From NCBI GenBank assembly GCA_049509915.1, contig JBEKZL010000039.1, positions 1-55,196 on the forward strand: 55,196 nt of DNA. The letters run 5' to 3'. A program made the position numbers and the translations under genes. Positions 15,883 to 25,332 of the stretch are shown here, in pieces. A model generated the notes under the pieces. The model saw only the letters and a program-made list of their open reading frames with translations. It was not told where the DNA came from and did not search any database. The DNA comes from JBEKYD01 sp049509915 (GTDB lineage: Bacteria > Acidobacteriota > Terriglobia > Bryobacterales > Bryobacteraceae). Positions within the stretch are counted from its first letter, which is position 1, and the number at the start of each line of letters is the position of its first letter.

Positions 15883-17619
15883 CTAATGTCTCTGAAATTC
15901 CGGCGATCCCAACTGAATGCCTTGGCCAGGAGATACGGGCGAGGCGTTGTCGGCAACCTCCACCTTCACCCCTGGCAGGCGATCGCCGGCCAGTTGCAGG
16001 GCGAAATTCATGCGCGCGACGAGGGTCGCGGTATTGATCCACTCCGTACTTGAGTTGGAGTAGCCGGTTGGTTCCATTTTTCTATACAGCGGCTGGCCCA
16101 TCCGTGCCACCTGGTTGACGAGGGCGAAGGCGAAATCCACCTTACCGCCGGTGGCGCGGACCGCGCTGGCCGCCATTTCGAGCGGCGATTTGATCTTCGA
16201 GCGATACGCGCCCACGCTCCAGAATTCCCCGGAATGCAGCATGGTTTCAAGCACCTGGCGAATGTCGCCATCGGTCTTCAGAAAGGTATCGGCCATGCGG
16301 TCCACCAGGGCCTCCGGCGGATCGTCGGCCACGAAGCGCTGCGCCAGTTGGCGCGAAACCGAGTGCGCGGTGGCGGGCCGCCGGGCCAGAATATCCAGCA
16401 CCTTCTCGCCGTCGGCCACGCCTCCGCCGGCAGGAATCTCGACGCCCAGCACCAGCTTTTCGCCGTCGTCGTGCAGGCGCGCGTTGAAATAGAAGCGGCC
16501 GTCGAGAAGCGGCCGGTAGATCGTCCAGCCGGTAAAGCAGCGGGCCACTTCGGCGACGTCCTTTTGGGTGTAGCCGCCGTCGACGCCGAGCGTGTGCAAC
16601 TCCATCAGCTCGCGGGCATAGTTTTCGTTCAAGCCGCGGCGAGCCTGGCTCCGGCCCTCGGGAGCGTCCGGCCCGGCGGATTGCCAGTTATCCAGGTAGA
16701 ACAGCATGGCGGGGCTCTTGGCGGTAGCTTCGAGCAGATCGCGGAACCTGCCCAACACGTGGGGACGGATGGCATCGCGCTCGTAGCCGGTCACAAGGTA
16801 CCGGTCGGCGCCCTTGTCCAGGTATACGTTGAAGTGGTTGAACCAGAAGTCGTCGAGAAGTTCCGCCAACTGGCGCTCGCTATAGATGGCGCGCAGCAGC
16901 TTGGCTTCGGACAGGTCGACGGCCACCACGCGCGCCGGGCCGTCGGCCATTTCAAGCTTGCGCCGAAGCGAGGGCGGTGCGGCGGGGAACAAGGCGCGAC
17001 GCATTCCCGGCCCCATGGCTATGATCGCTTCATCCCATTCAGTCTCGGGCAGCGCCTCAAAGGCAGCCAACCGCTGCTCGGGCGTACCGGTGGCGAGGGA
17101 ACGGATCTGGTCCGGGTTCAGCAGGTCCGCCAGCGTTTTCGGTTGCGTCGAGTTGAGATCGGCCGCCGCGCCAGCCTGCCCCTGCGCGTGGTCTCTTGAC
17201 GCCATCTTGGCGACCATGATGCGCATTCCGGGGTCGGTGGGATAGGGGACCTGGCCTTTCAACATTTGCCGCGCCATCTGCGGCGACGGATAATCGCGCA
17301 CCAACTGAGAGCTGGAGAGATCGAGCGTATCGAAGTAACGCAGCTTATCGGCCAGCACCGGGTTTTCCGGAATACTCTCGGGATGGAGTTGCGCTTCGAT
17401 CCACTTTTCCAGGCCCATGGCTCCCACCCGCTCGACGTCGCCTGGACGGGACCCGTAGGTCAGGCGGTTCAACGCCTGCCGAATCCTGTCGGCCGGCGCG
17501 ATCCGCGCCAGGAAGGTCCCCGGCTGGGGGCCGGACTTAGATGTGCCCCAAGCCTCCAGCACCGGGAGCCCGGCCATAAGGGACGCGGAAACCAGTGCCA
17601 GAACTGCGGAAGGACGCAT
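15883..17619 (-). CDS. DUF1800 exported protein
   Basis: A 578-residue protein with a signal peptide (MRPSAVLALVSASLMAGLPV). The family hallmarks are RIRQALNRLTYGSRPGD near residue 45, a helical DUF1800 core with LDDFWFNHFNVYLDKG, NYARELMELHTLGVDGGYTQ and the downstream EVARCFTGWTI. The gene lies 91 bases upstream of the DUF1501 gene on the same strand, so the two form the usual DUF1800-DUF1501 operon. Function is not established for the family. The intergenic region to msrA (17620-17741) is divergent and probably holds promoters for both. Confidence 0.92.
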   Translation of the reverse strand: MRPSAVLALVSASLMAGLPVLEAWGTSKSGPQPGTFLARIAPADRIRQALNRLTYGSRPGDVERVGAMGLEKWIEAQLHPESIPENPVLADKLRYFDTLDLSSSQLVRDYPSPQMARQMLKGQVPYPTDPGMRIMVAKMASRDHAQGQAGAAADLNSTQPKTLADLLNPDQIRSLATGTPEQRLAAFEALPETEWDEAIIAMGPGMRRALFPAAPPSLRRKLEMADGPARVVAVDLSEAKLLRAIYSERQLAELLDDFWFNHFNVYLDKGADRYLVTGYERDAIRPHVLGRFRDLLEATAKSPAMLFYLDNWQSAGPDAPEGRSQARRGLNENYARELMELHTLGVDGGYTQKDVAEVARCFTGWTIYRPLLDGRFYFNARLHDDGEKLVLGVEIPAGGGVADGEKVLDILARRPATAHSVSRQLAQRFVADDPPEALVDRMADTFLKTDGDIRQVLETMLHSGEFWSVGAYRSKIKSPLEMAASAVRATGGKVDFAFALVNQVARMGQPLYRKMEPTGYSNSSTEWINTATLVARMNFALQLAGDRLPGVKVEVADNASPVSPGQGIQLGSPEFQRH

Positions 17620-17741
17620 TCCAGAAACCTCTCATGAATAATAACTCCCGCCGAGAACAGGAGTCGCGGCACGATTTCGTAAATGTCCGTAAACCGGCCC
17701 CGAACGGCGCCTGCTACCCTGGTTGCGGGAGGGGGTCCGGC

Positions 17742-18287
17742 GTGGCGAACGAACAGACGGCTACCCTGGGCGGCGGCTGCTTTTGGTGTCTGGAAGCCGT
17801 TTACCAGGAAATGGAAGGAGTTCTCAAAGTGGTTTCCGGTTACATGGGTGGCCATGTGACTAATCCCAGCTATCAACAGGTGTGCAGCGGCACGACGGGC
17901 CACGTAGAAGTGACCCAGGTGAGCTTCGACGCCGAAGCGGTGTCGTACGAAGAGGTCCTGGAGGTTTTCTTCGCCATTCACGATCCCACTTCCTGGGACC
18001 GGCAAGGCGACGACTCTGGCTCGCAATATCGCTCTGTCATCTTTTATCACGACGAGGCGCAAAGAACCGCGGCGGAAGCCGTCATCTCGACCCTGATGGC
18101 CGAGCGGGTCTACTCCCTGCCGATCGTCACCGAGGTTCGCCCAGCGGTCACCTTCTACGCCGCCGAGGATTATCACCAGCATTATTTCACCAACCACCCC
18201 AATCAGCCTTATTGCGCTTTCGTGGTATCGCCCAAGGTGCAGAAGTTTCGCCGTAAGTTTGCCGCTCGTCTGCGGCGGGGAGCCTGA
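17742..18287 (+). CDS. msrA: MsrA, peptide methionine-S-sulfoxide reductase
   Basis: A 181-residue enzyme from GTG 17742, preceded by GGAGGGGG; this gives the normal MsrA length, whereas the open frame extends to 17595 with unrelated sequence. The catalytic motif GGGCFWCLEAVYQ begins at residue 10. SGYMGGHVTNPSYQQVCSG and HAEVVQV-like GHVEVTQVSFD follow, and the C-terminal YHQHYF (substrate/active-site region) is intact. It reduces the S epimer of methionine sulfoxide in oxidised proteins using thioredoxin. No MsrB is adjacent. The start is cytosolic in character with no signal peptide. Confidence 0.95.
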   Translation: MANEQTATLGGGCFWCLEAVYQEMEGVLKVVSGYMGGHVTNPSYQQVCSGTTGHVEVTQVSFDAEAVSYEEVLEVFFAIHDPTSWDRQGDDSGSQYRSVIFYHDEAQRTAAEAVISTLMAERVYSLPIVTEVRPAVTFYAAEDYHQHYFTNHPNQPYCAFVVSPKVQKFRRKFAARLRRGA

Positions 18288-18291
18288 ACCG

Positions 18292-18804
18292 ATGCGGGTA
18301 GCGATCTTATCGGACATCCACGACAACGTATGGAAACTGGCGGCGGCGCTCAAAGTCGCGCGGACCGCCGACGCGCTCCTGTGCCTGGGCGATCTGTGCT
18401 CGCCCTTCGTGGTGCACCAGTTGGGCGGCGGATTTGCCGGGCCTATTCACATCCTGTTCGGCAACAACGACGGCGACCCGTTTCGCATCGCCACAAACGC
18501 GCGCAGGTACCCGCAAATCGCCATCCATGCCGAATGGTTTTGCACTGAATTCGGCGGGCGCAGTTTAGCCGCCAATCATTACGACAACATCGGGCGCGCC
18601 GTGGCCGCTGGGGGTCAGTTCGACGTGGTGTGTTTCGGCCACAATCACCGCTACGAAATCACGCCGATGGGGAAGACGCTGGCCATCAATCCGGGCCCGA
18701 TCATGGGTGCGACGTTCGCGGCCGACGGTTCCCGTACGGACGTAGCCTCAACCTTGGTGACCTACGATACCGTGAGCGGGCAGGCCGAACGCGTGGAGGT
18801 GTAG
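18292..18804 (+). CDS. YfcE/MJ0936-type metallophosphoesterase
   Basis: A 170-residue calcineurin-like phosphoesterase. The two-metal site motifs are in order: LSDIHDN, CLGDLC, GNNDGD, NHYDNIG and FGHNHRYE, with NPGP near the end. Proteins of this small class hydrolyse phosphodiesters such as bis-pNPP in vitro; the physiological substrate is uncertain. I chose ATG 18292 (MRVAILSDIHDN) because the fold starts there; the frame is open to 18259. It follows msrA by 4 bases and is probably cotranscribed with it. Confidence 0.88.
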   Translation: MRVAILSDIHDNVWKLAAALKVARTADALLCLGDLCSPFVVHQLGGGFAGPIHILFGNNDGDPFRIATNARRYPQIAIHAEWFCTEFGGRSLAANHYDNIGRAVAAGGQFDVVCFGHNHRYEITPMGKTLAINPGPIMGATFAADGSRTDVASTLVTYDTVSGQAERVEV

Positions 18805-18847
18805 GGATACAAGCGTTGACAGCGGCCAAACCCCTGCCGCAGCCGTT

Positions 18848-20965
18848 TTATTGCGAGATCACCGAGAGGAAGCCGTCGCTGTATCCGCCCTGGTAGAAAG
18901 CCTGATACGCCGAGCCGCTGGTGGGAAAGCCACCGCCGGTAGAGCCACCCACATACACCCGCCCATCCGACCCAACCCCGATGCCGTAAGCGTAATTATT
19001 CGTCGCCGCGCCCAGAAAGGTGGACCAGACGATTGCCGCGCTGCCCGCAACATGCGGCTTGATCTTGGTAACGAAAACATCGGTACCGCCGCCCCAAGTG
19101 GCCTGAATGGCGCCGGCGGTCACGGGGAAATCCTGGGAGATGGTGTAGCCGGTGACGTATATATAGCCGGATGGGTCGGTCGTGACGGCGTATCCTACTT
19201 CCGCGTCCGAACCACCGAGATAGGTCGAATATAAGAGGAACCTGGAATTGGTATAGTTCAGCACGGACACGAAGACGTCGCTGTTGCCCGCATAAGCGGG
19301 TTGAGCCGCATCGGCCGTAACTGGAAAGTTGGATGACAGAGTATAACCGGTGACTATGATATCTCCAGCCGCATCAAGCGCCAGGCCGCGCGCCATATCG
19401 TTCTCGGCGCCTCCGAGATAGCTGGTATAGAGCAGGGAAGCGGTACCCACCTGGGTCAGATCCATCACTCCTAGCACCACGTCGAAGGCGCCCGCAAGTT
19501 TGGGTTGGTATTGATTGCCCGCCGCGGGGAACATGGAGGAGTCGCTGCTGCAGGCGAAATACACGAGGCCGTTCTTATCGACCGCGATGCCGCGGCCGTC
19601 GTCCACTAACTCGCCGCCCATGTAGGTGCCATAGGTCAAGGTTCCGCCGGTGGGGTTGATCTGCGCGATATAAGCATCTTGGGGGCCGTTGATGGCGGAG
19701 GCGTAGGCATTGGCGGTAACCGGCCAATCGGTGGAGGCAGTGGTGCCCACCACGTACACGTTGCCGCTGGAATCATACGCCACTCCATTGGCGCTTTCCG
19801 AGCCGGTCGTGCCGCCCAGCAACGAAGAGAAAACCAGCCCCGAAGTGCCGCTCAAGCTGGGACTGAACACCAGCACAAAAGCGTCCGTGTAGCTGGATCC
19901 GCCGGTGGTATCGAACGCATTGGCGGTGAGCGGAAATGTGCTGGACTTAGTGGTGCCAACAACGTACATATTCTGGGAAGAATCGACGGCCATGGCAAGG
20001 GGGATGTCGTCATAGGCGCCGCCGATGTAAGTCAGGTAAGTGACGCCGTAGCCGCTGCCCGGGGCATTGTCGATCACCGCCAGGAAGATATCGAGTTCGC
20101 CCGCGTTGGCGGTGGCGTAGGCGGAACTGCTGGCCACCAGGTCGGAGGTACCGGTCGCACCGGCGACATAAAGATTGCCCTGGTTATCGGTCTGGACGGC
20201 GGTAATGTAATCTGTCAACGCGCCGCCGATATAGGTGGAATAGGCCAGCACGGGGTCCACCACCAGGGTCCGCGCCGGGTCGTAGCGATCCAGATGCAAC
20301 CCGACCGTATGGCGGCCCAGCAGCACGTAGCCGCCGCGGAGTTGATAGATCACCGGCCGCTTCTCGACGACGGTGCCCTCGCCGCCGTTGATCACCAGGT
20401 CGCCTTCCGGATTCAGACTCAGCTTGGAGGCGGCGTCGAACTTCATGCGCACGGCCCGCGGATCGGCCCCCGGCGACAGCACGAAATCGTATTCCAACTG
20501 GCTTTCGGTGCCGTAATAAACCAGGTCGATACCAGGATAGACGCCGCCGTAGCGGACGCGCGCAAAGCTGGCGATGCCGGCGTGCCAGTGGGAGCGTTCG
20601 CCGATGTAATAATCGGTGCGCAGCTTCAGCCGCTGCTCCGGCTGGATGCGCGCGCCGCGGTTGGCGTGCTCGAGCGTCATCTCGATATGGCGGCCGCCGC
20701 CCACCGCCAGCGTGGCCCCGTCGGCGGTCAGCGCCACCAGGTAACCGTTGGCGCGAGCCGCATAGCGGACGGGGGACTTCCACTGGCCCCGGTTCTCCTC
20801 GAAGTGCAGGGGGAGGCCGGCCAGCGCGGCTTTGGCCTGGGCTGTATGGACCTTGGAAAGGGACGCGCCGGAGGAGGCGGCGCGCAAGCCGGCCGACGGC
20901 CCCGCGGCGAAAAGTGTACCGGCGGCCGCCATGGCGAGCCAAGCCGTTATGGAATACCGAAACAT
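18848..20965 (-). CDS. Secreted SBBP beta-propeller repeat protein
   Basis: A 705-residue exported protein with signal peptide MFRYSITAWLAMAAAGTLFA. Residues about 50-240 form the N-terminal domain that precedes SBBP repeats in this family (LHFEENRGQWKSPVRY through YDPARTLVVDPVLAYSTYIGG). About seven SBBP repeats follow, each around 50-60 residues, with the pattern YSTYLGG...A.GIAVD..GN.YV.GTT.S..FPVT. The fold is predicted to be a propeller. Such proteins are abundant in Acidobacteria, often with Ig-like C-terminal domains, but this one ends after the repeats. Role unknown; possibly adhesion or carbohydrate binding. It converges with the phosphoesterase gene. Confidence 0.9.
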   Translation of the reverse strand: MFRYSITAWLAMAAAGTLFAAGPSAGLRAASSGASLSKVHTAQAKAALAGLPLHFEENRGQWKSPVRYAARANGYLVALTADGATLAVGGGRHIEMTLEHANRGARIQPEQRLKLRTDYYIGERSHWHAGIASFARVRYGGVYPGIDLVYYGTESQLEYDFVLSPGADPRAVRMKFDAASKLSLNPEGDLVINGGEGTVVEKRPVIYQLRGGYVLLGRHTVGLHLDRYDPARTLVVDPVLAYSTYIGGALTDYITAVQTDNQGNLYVAGATGTSDLVASSSAYATANAGELDIFLAVIDNAPGSGYGVTYLTYIGGAYDDIPLAMAVDSSQNMYVVGTTKSSTFPLTANAFDTTGGSSYTDAFVLVFSPSLSGTSGLVFSSLLGGTTGSESANGVAYDSSGNVYVVGTTASTDWPVTANAYASAINGPQDAYIAQINPTGGTLTYGTYMGGELVDDGRGIAVDKNGLVYFACSSDSSMFPAAGNQYQPKLAGAFDVVLGVMDLTQVGTASLLYTSYLGGAENDMARGLALDAAGDIIVTGYTLSSNFPVTADAAQPAYAGNSDVFVSVLNYTNSRFLLYSTYLGGSDAEVGYAVTTDPSGYIYVTGYTISQDFPVTAGAIQATWGGGTDVFVTKIKPHVAGSAAIVWSTFLGAATNNYAYGIGVGSDGRVYVGGSTGGGFPTSGSAYQAFYQGGYSDGFLSVISQ

Positions 20966-21445
20966 AGAAGACGATGCCCCAAGCGAAGCCGAAGCGGATC
21001 GGAAGCTTCTATTAGAACATGACTCGAAGGCGGTTCCAAATGGGCCGATTCTTCACAGGCGACGCCCGTAGGACACAGAAAATCATGGCGGTTAACGGAA
21101 TTCGGCGGGGCAAAAGCAGGGCTGCGCCCGAAGGCGCATGGTGCGATGCAGGCCGGACTTCCGACGTTGGCCTCGGACATTGTGTCGCAGGGTGGAAGAA
21201 GCTTCGAGACGGCTCTCGCTGCACGAGGCAAGAATGCCTGACCGTGCCGCCTACCCCCTCCGGCACCGAGGCGAAGTGCTCACCTTCGGAAATGACGGTG
21301 CTCCGCTCGGCATCGTATCGAAAGTGCGGAATCGTGATTGCGAAACAACGTACTAAGGGCACAGGGTCGCGATCGTAGTAGAGCTAAGGCTCAAATTAGT
21401 ACTATCGTCACTGCCACACCGCGAATTAGGAGCGAGCATAGAGGC
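20966..21445. other. Gene-poor interval
   Basis: No reading frame here has both coding-like composition and a recognisable start or domain. The ORFs are short, Arg/Cys-rich and typical of chance frames in high-GC DNA. It presumably contains the promoter of the SBBP gene (near 20966-21020) and of the small secreted protein at 21446, but I could not place either with confidence. Confidence 0.5.
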
Positions 21446-21688
21446 ATGGGGACATTGTTCCTGACTTTGGCTTGGAGTGCGATGCTGGTTCAGCCACAGA
21501 GCGCGAGACCGGCCTGCAATGCGAAGACGACCGGGAACCTCTGGCCAGCCGCGGCGGTTAGCGACGCGGGAGCCCAGTGGCGGCTGGCTCAGGCTGGAGA
21601 TCTGCAAATGTGCATGTGCCAAAACCGGCGATACCATTGGCGGCCAGTGACGGTCAACGTCCATCGATTGGCGGCGGCCCACAAATAG
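21446..21688 (+). CDS. Small secreted cysteine-containing protein
   Basis: An 80-residue ORF starting MGTLFLTLAWSAMLVQPQSA, which fits a Sec signal peptide. The short mature part has three cysteines (ACNAKT, then MCMCQ) and a C-terminal basic/aromatic stretch, YHWRPVTVNVHRL. I recall similar unassigned small proteins, with CNA...FWP...LQMC...YRW...VNV spacing, in Acidobacteria, but cannot name a family. The start has GAGG only a base away and AGGAG 14 bases upstream, neither ideal. It is isolated from other genes and followed by a hairpin at 21755-21789. Confidence 0.5.
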   Translation: MGTLFLTLAWSAMLVQPQSARPACNAKTTGNLWPAAAVSDAGAQWRLAQAGDLQMCMCQNRRYHWRPVTVNVHRLAAAHK

Positions 21689-22009
21689 TGCTTCGCGGAT
21701 AAGACCGTCGCGGGCGCCAGGCCCCGCCCAAGAGCCGGCGCCGCACGCGACAAGTCAGGAGAGGAAGTTGCGCGGCTTCTCTCTCCTGATTGAACATGTA
21801 ACATTCGGACATCGGAAACCGGGGTTTCCCAGAGTAGCGGATTTACCGGCAGGTGGCTTGCTTGTCAGTGGTTTACAGATTATTTTGAAAGCTTGTGACC
21901 GGCTCACAGGCGGACGCGCCTGGCCCCACCCCGAGGCCTTTCCGGGCGGTTTGAAAAAACAAACGGAAGCTGGTTGATGGCCGGGCACGGGGGCGCGACC
22001 AGAAACCGT
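21689..22009. other. Noncoding interval with hairpin
   Basis: I see no gene in these 320 bases. The only structure is the stem-loop at 21755-21789. The segment lies between the small secreted ORF and the end of the serine hydrolase gene. Confidence 0.5.
21755..21789. terminator. Hairpin, 13-bp stem with one bulge
   Basis: The left arm TCAGGAGAGGAAG (21755-21767) pairs with CTTCTCTCTCCTGA (21776-21789), leaving an 8-base loop and a single bulged T. There is no clear T-tract on either side. It lies between a plus-strand small ORF and the minus-strand serine hydrolase, so a bidirectional terminator is the simplest reading. Confidence 0.45.
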
Positions 22010-23317
22010 CTATTCGATTACGGCCTGGGAAACGGCGTTGTCGAAATCATACTGTATGGAACGGCTTCCCGTCTGAATGAAGAATACGACCGCCGTCTGT
22101 TCTTTCCGGTTTACCCACCAATAGGTACCGAAGGCGCCGTCCCAACCGTAACTTCCGTTGGGCTTGCGGAGGCGGGCATCGGCGGCGTTCAGGACCACTT
22201 CGCCTCCCAGCCCGAAGCCCACACCTTTCGGGGCGCGGCCGCTCTGTCCGTTGAACAGATCGCCGACCTGGTTGGAGAGCATCAGGTCCACGGTCCAGGG
22301 GCTCAGGATCCGCTTACCGTTCAGAATGCCGCCGTTACAGAGCATTTGGGCGAACTTATAGTAATCTTCGGCGGTAGAGGTAAGGCCGCCGGCGCCGGAG
22401 AAATAAGCGGAGCCGGTGAACACGGGCGAGTTGGTGAGCTTCTCCAAACCGGTTTCGGTGCGGCGATAGATCGTCACTCTACGGGCGGCGTCTTTCTCGG
22501 GAACATTGAAGCCCGTATCGGGCATATCGAGGGGTCCGAACAGGCGTTCGCGGAGGAATCGATCGAAACTCATCCCGGAGACGATCTCGACGATGCGCCC
22601 CAGCGTGTCGAAGGCGGCAAGGGGGCTGTAGCGCCAGGCGGTGCCGGGCTCGAAATCGAGCGGGAGCGCACCCAGGCGGGGGATGAAATCGGCGAGCGTA
22701 TCGGTGGGCGTCCTGGCCTTCATGATTTTCTGGTAATCGGCGTCGGTAATGCCGCCGCTGGCCAGGCCCGACCCGTGGGTGAGGAGATCGACGATGGTGA
22801 TGTCGCGGCTTGCCGGCACGGTGTAGTAGGGGCTGGCCGGGGGCGGTGTACGGTCGGCCATGGGGACGGCCGGGCGTTTGAACTCGATGGCGACTTTCGA
22901 GTCGCGGAATTCGGGAATGAACTTCGATACGGGATCGGTAAGCTTCAGCTTGCCTTCTTCGAGCAGGATGAGAATGGCGGCGGCGGTAACGGGCTTGGAA
23001 CTGGACGCAAGGCGGAACAGGGCGTCTTTGGTCATGGGCTTGTTCGATTCGATGTCCATGAGCCCGTGGGCCTCGTAGTGAACGACATGTCCCTTCCGCG
23101 CCACGATAGAGACGGCGCCGGAGATGTCGTGCGCGGCGACGTGGCGCATCACCATCTCGTGAATTCGCTGCAGCCGCTCGGAGGAAATGCCTACGTCTTC
23201 CGGTTTAGAGACTGGCAGCGAAGCGGCCGTCAGGCAGCAGATCAGCGGGAGGCCGGCGAGTGCGCGCGTAAAGCAGGCGGGAATCATAATATAGTATGGA
23301 GTCCTTCGATTAAACAT
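22010..23317 (-). CDS. Exported serine hydrolase, class C beta-lactamase family
   Basis: A 435-residue protein of the beta-lactamase/penicillin-binding-like fold (esterase or D-aminopeptidase class). The catalytic SxxK is S105-S-S-K108 (FRLASSSKPVTAA). The tyrosine motif appears as RYSPLAAFDTLGRIVE, with P where YxN has N. The late WDGAFGTYWWVN corresponds to the third active-site element. A signal peptide (LAGLPLICCLTAASLP) follows either ATG 23317 or ATG 23287 (MIPACFTRA). True beta-lactamase activity is not implied; most relatives are esterases or peptidases of unknown substrate. It is divergent from the GH35-like gene. Confidence 0.9.
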   Translation of the reverse strand: MFNRRTPYYIMIPACFTRALAGLPLICCLTAASLPVSKPEDVGISSERLQRIHEMVMRHVAAHDISGAVSIVARKGHVVHYEAHGLMDIESNKPMTKDALFRLASSSKPVTAAAILILLEEGKLKLTDPVSKFIPEFRDSKVAIEFKRPAVPMADRTPPPASPYYTVPASRDITIVDLLTHGSGLASGGITDADYQKIMKARTPTDTLADFIPRLGALPLDFEPGTAWRYSPLAAFDTLGRIVEIVSGMSFDRFLRERLFGPLDMPDTGFNVPEKDAARRVTIYRRTETGLEKLTNSPVFTGSAYFSGAGGLTSTAEDYYKFAQMLCNGGILNGKRILSPWTVDLMLSNQVGDLFNGQSGRAPKGVGFGLGGEVVLNAADARLRKPNGSYGWDGAFGTYWWVNRKEQTAVVFFIQTGSRSIQYDFDNAVSQAVIE

Positions 23318-23526
23318 TAGATCACACGCGGAGGCGCGCCGCGGTTGACAATGGCGAATTCGGGTATTAAAGTCGGAAAGCGCGGAACCTTGGTTCGCAA
23401 CCCGAAGAGGGAACCGCGAGGTACTTGCCTCACCATGAACGAGGTGGCCCCAGCGGCATCCCGTTCATCGCTTTGACGGGTACGCCAAGCCGGCGCGTCC
23501 CGCAGTGGTTTTCCGAGGTGACAAGC

Positions 23527-25254
23527 ATGAAATTTCGAATTCTGGTTTTTTGCGCGCCGCTTATCCTGATGGCGGCATGTTCCCAGACGACCCAAACGAA
23601 ACCGGCCGCCGAGATTCCCCGGTTGCAAAAGCAGGGCACGGCTGCGCAGATGATTGTCGACGGCAAGCCGTACCTGATGCTGGCGGCGGAGCTGCATAAC
23701 TCCAGCGCCTCCAGCCTGGAGTACCTGAAGCCGATCTGGCCGCGGTTGGCGGCCATGCACATCAACACGGTGCTGACGCCGGTCTACTGGGAATTGATGG
23801 AGCCGGAGGAGGGCAAGTTTGACTTCAGCCTGGTGGACGGCCAAATCGAGGCGGCCGGGGCCAACCATCTGCGCCTTGTATTCCTGTGGTTCGGGAGTTG
23901 GAAGAACGGCGTGTCGAGCTACATCCCGGTTTGGGTAAAAACCAACCAGGACCGCTTCCCGCGGGTGCAGGACAAGGACGGCAAGGGGATCGAAACCCTT
24001 TCGACATTCAGCAGTGCCAACCGCGACGCGGACGCCAAGGCCTACGCGGCGCTGATGAAGCACATCAAGCAAGTGGACACTGGACACACGGTGATCATGA
24101 TGCAGGTGGAGAACGAAGTGGGCGTGCTGGGCGACTCGCGCGATCGGTCCGAGGCGGCGAACAAGGCATTTGCCGGCGCGGTGCCCAAGGAGTTGGTGGA
24201 CCACTTGCAACAGCGCGGAGCCGATTTGTATCCCGACTTGCAGAAGCTGTGGAAGGCCGCCGGTGGAAAGACGGCGGGAACCTGGGAGCAGATTTTCGGC
24301 AAGGGACCGGCGACGGACGAGATCTTCATGGCCTGGAATTACGCGCGCTACCTCGACCAGGTTACGGCGGCGGGGAAGACCGAATACGCGCTGCCGATGA
24401 TCACGAACGTGTGGCTTTCGGGAGCCGATCGCAAACCGGGCGATTGGCCGAGCGGCTGTCCCGAGGCGCACGTAATGGAGGTGTGGCAGGGCGGCGCGCC
24501 GCACATCGACGCTTATGCCCCGGACATTTATTCTCCCAATTTCGCGCAGGTGGCCGACGAGTTCCATCGCGCCGGAAACCCGCTGTTGATCGTCGAGACC
24601 AGCCTGCAGACGGCGGATGTGAACGTGTTCTACGCATTCGGGCAGCACGGCGCCACGTCGTTCTCGCCGTTTGCGATCGATTCGCTGGGCGTGCCAAGGG
24701 ACGGGGGAGAGATGACACCCCCGGAGAAGCTGCCGTTCACAAAGAGCTATGAGATTATCAGCGAGCTGGCGCCATTGATATTGGAGAACATGGGAAAGGG
24801 CACGATGGCCGGGGTGCTGGTTGGCGACGAGGATTCACCGCGAACCATCGCACTGGGCAATTACAAACTGGAGGTGAGCCGCCCGCGCTTCCGCCGGCCG
24901 GTGCCTCCGCCGACTCCAACACCGGCGGGCACAACCGCAGCGGCGCCGGCGCCGCCAGTATTACCGGGGCCTCCGGTATCGCCCGAACGCTCGTCGGCGC
25001 TGATCATTTCCATGGGACCGGACGAATACCTGGTCACCGGCAGCGGCGGCCTGAGTATCACCTTTACTCCAAACTCACCGGGACTGCCGACTGTCGGCAT
25101 CGCTTCCATCGAAGAAGGGACGTATGCGAACGGACAGTGGGTGGCGGGACGGCGATTGAACGGCGACGAGAACGGAGGGGGAAAGTACGTGCGGCTGGGA
25201 GGATTCGGTAACAACGGGCTAATTCAGCGGGTGAAGCTCTACCGGTACCGGTGA
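23527..25254 (+). CDS. GH35-like beta-galactosidase lipoprotein (DUF5597 type)
   Basis: A 575-residue protein from ATG 23527 with RBS GAGGTGA. The signal LILMAAC has a lipobox, so it is probably a lipid-anchored envelope enzyme. The N-terminal TIM barrel opens with FLMLAAELHNS-type sequence (YLMLAAELHNSSASSLEYL) and contains the acid/base motif MQVENEVG (about residue 195) and a later LLIVETS that could carry the nucleophile. This fits the GH35/GH42-like DUF5597 group. A Pro/Ala-rich segment (PVPPPTPTPAG) links the barrel to a C-terminal beta domain. It converges with the GH2 gene, suggesting a small galactoside- or plant-polysaccharide-use locus. Confidence 0.88.
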   Translation: MKFRILVFCAPLILMAACSQTTQTKPAAEIPRLQKQGTAAQMIVDGKPYLMLAAELHNSSASSLEYLKPIWPRLAAMHINTVLTPVYWELMEPEEGKFDFSLVDGQIEAAGANHLRLVFLWFGSWKNGVSSYIPVWVKTNQDRFPRVQDKDGKGIETLSTFSSANRDADAKAYAALMKHIKQVDTGHTVIMMQVENEVGVLGDSRDRSEAANKAFAGAVPKELVDHLQQRGADLYPDLQKLWKAAGGKTAGTWEQIFGKGPATDEIFMAWNYARYLDQVTAAGKTEYALPMITNVWLSGADRKPGDWPSGCPEAHVMEVWQGGAPHIDAYAPDIYSPNFAQVADEFHRAGNPLLIVETSLQTADVNVFYAFGQHGATSFSPFAIDSLGVPRDGGEMTPPEKLPFTKSYEIISELAPLILENMGKGTMAGVLVGDEDSPRTIALGNYKLEVSRPRFRRPVPPPTPTPAGTTAAAPAPPVLPGPPVSPERSSALIISMGPDEYLVTGSGGLSITFTPNSPGLPTVGIASIEEGTYANGQWVAGRRLNGDENGGGKYVRLGGFGNNGLIQRVKLYRYR

Positions 25255-25291
25255 GGTCGCGCGCCTCCGGGAACCGATAACCGGCCGAAGT

Positions 25292-25324
25292 CCCCGGCGG
25301 ACGCATTTGGTTCGTTCGCCGGGG
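25292..25324. terminator. Bidirectional terminator-like hairpin
   Basis: A 12-bp stem, CCCCGGCGGACG (25292-25303) with CGTTCGCCGGGG (25313-25324), one pair being G-U, and a 9-nt loop. It sits in the 78-base gap between the converging GH35-like and GH2 genes. Confidence 0.6.
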
Positions 25325-25332
25325 GCCACAGG

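Noticed and set aside
18848..20300. Repeats as a possible CRISPR-like array
   Set aside because: Repeat period and variation match protein SBBP repeats in frame, not identical DNA repeats with spacers.
19679..21022. 447-aa plus-strand ORF opposite the SBBP gene
   Set aside because: Gly/His/Arg-rich antisense frame of a repetitive gene.
21974..23320. 448-aa plus-strand ORF opposite the serine hydrolase
   Set aside because: Antisense shadow; the minus frame has SxxK and a signal peptide.
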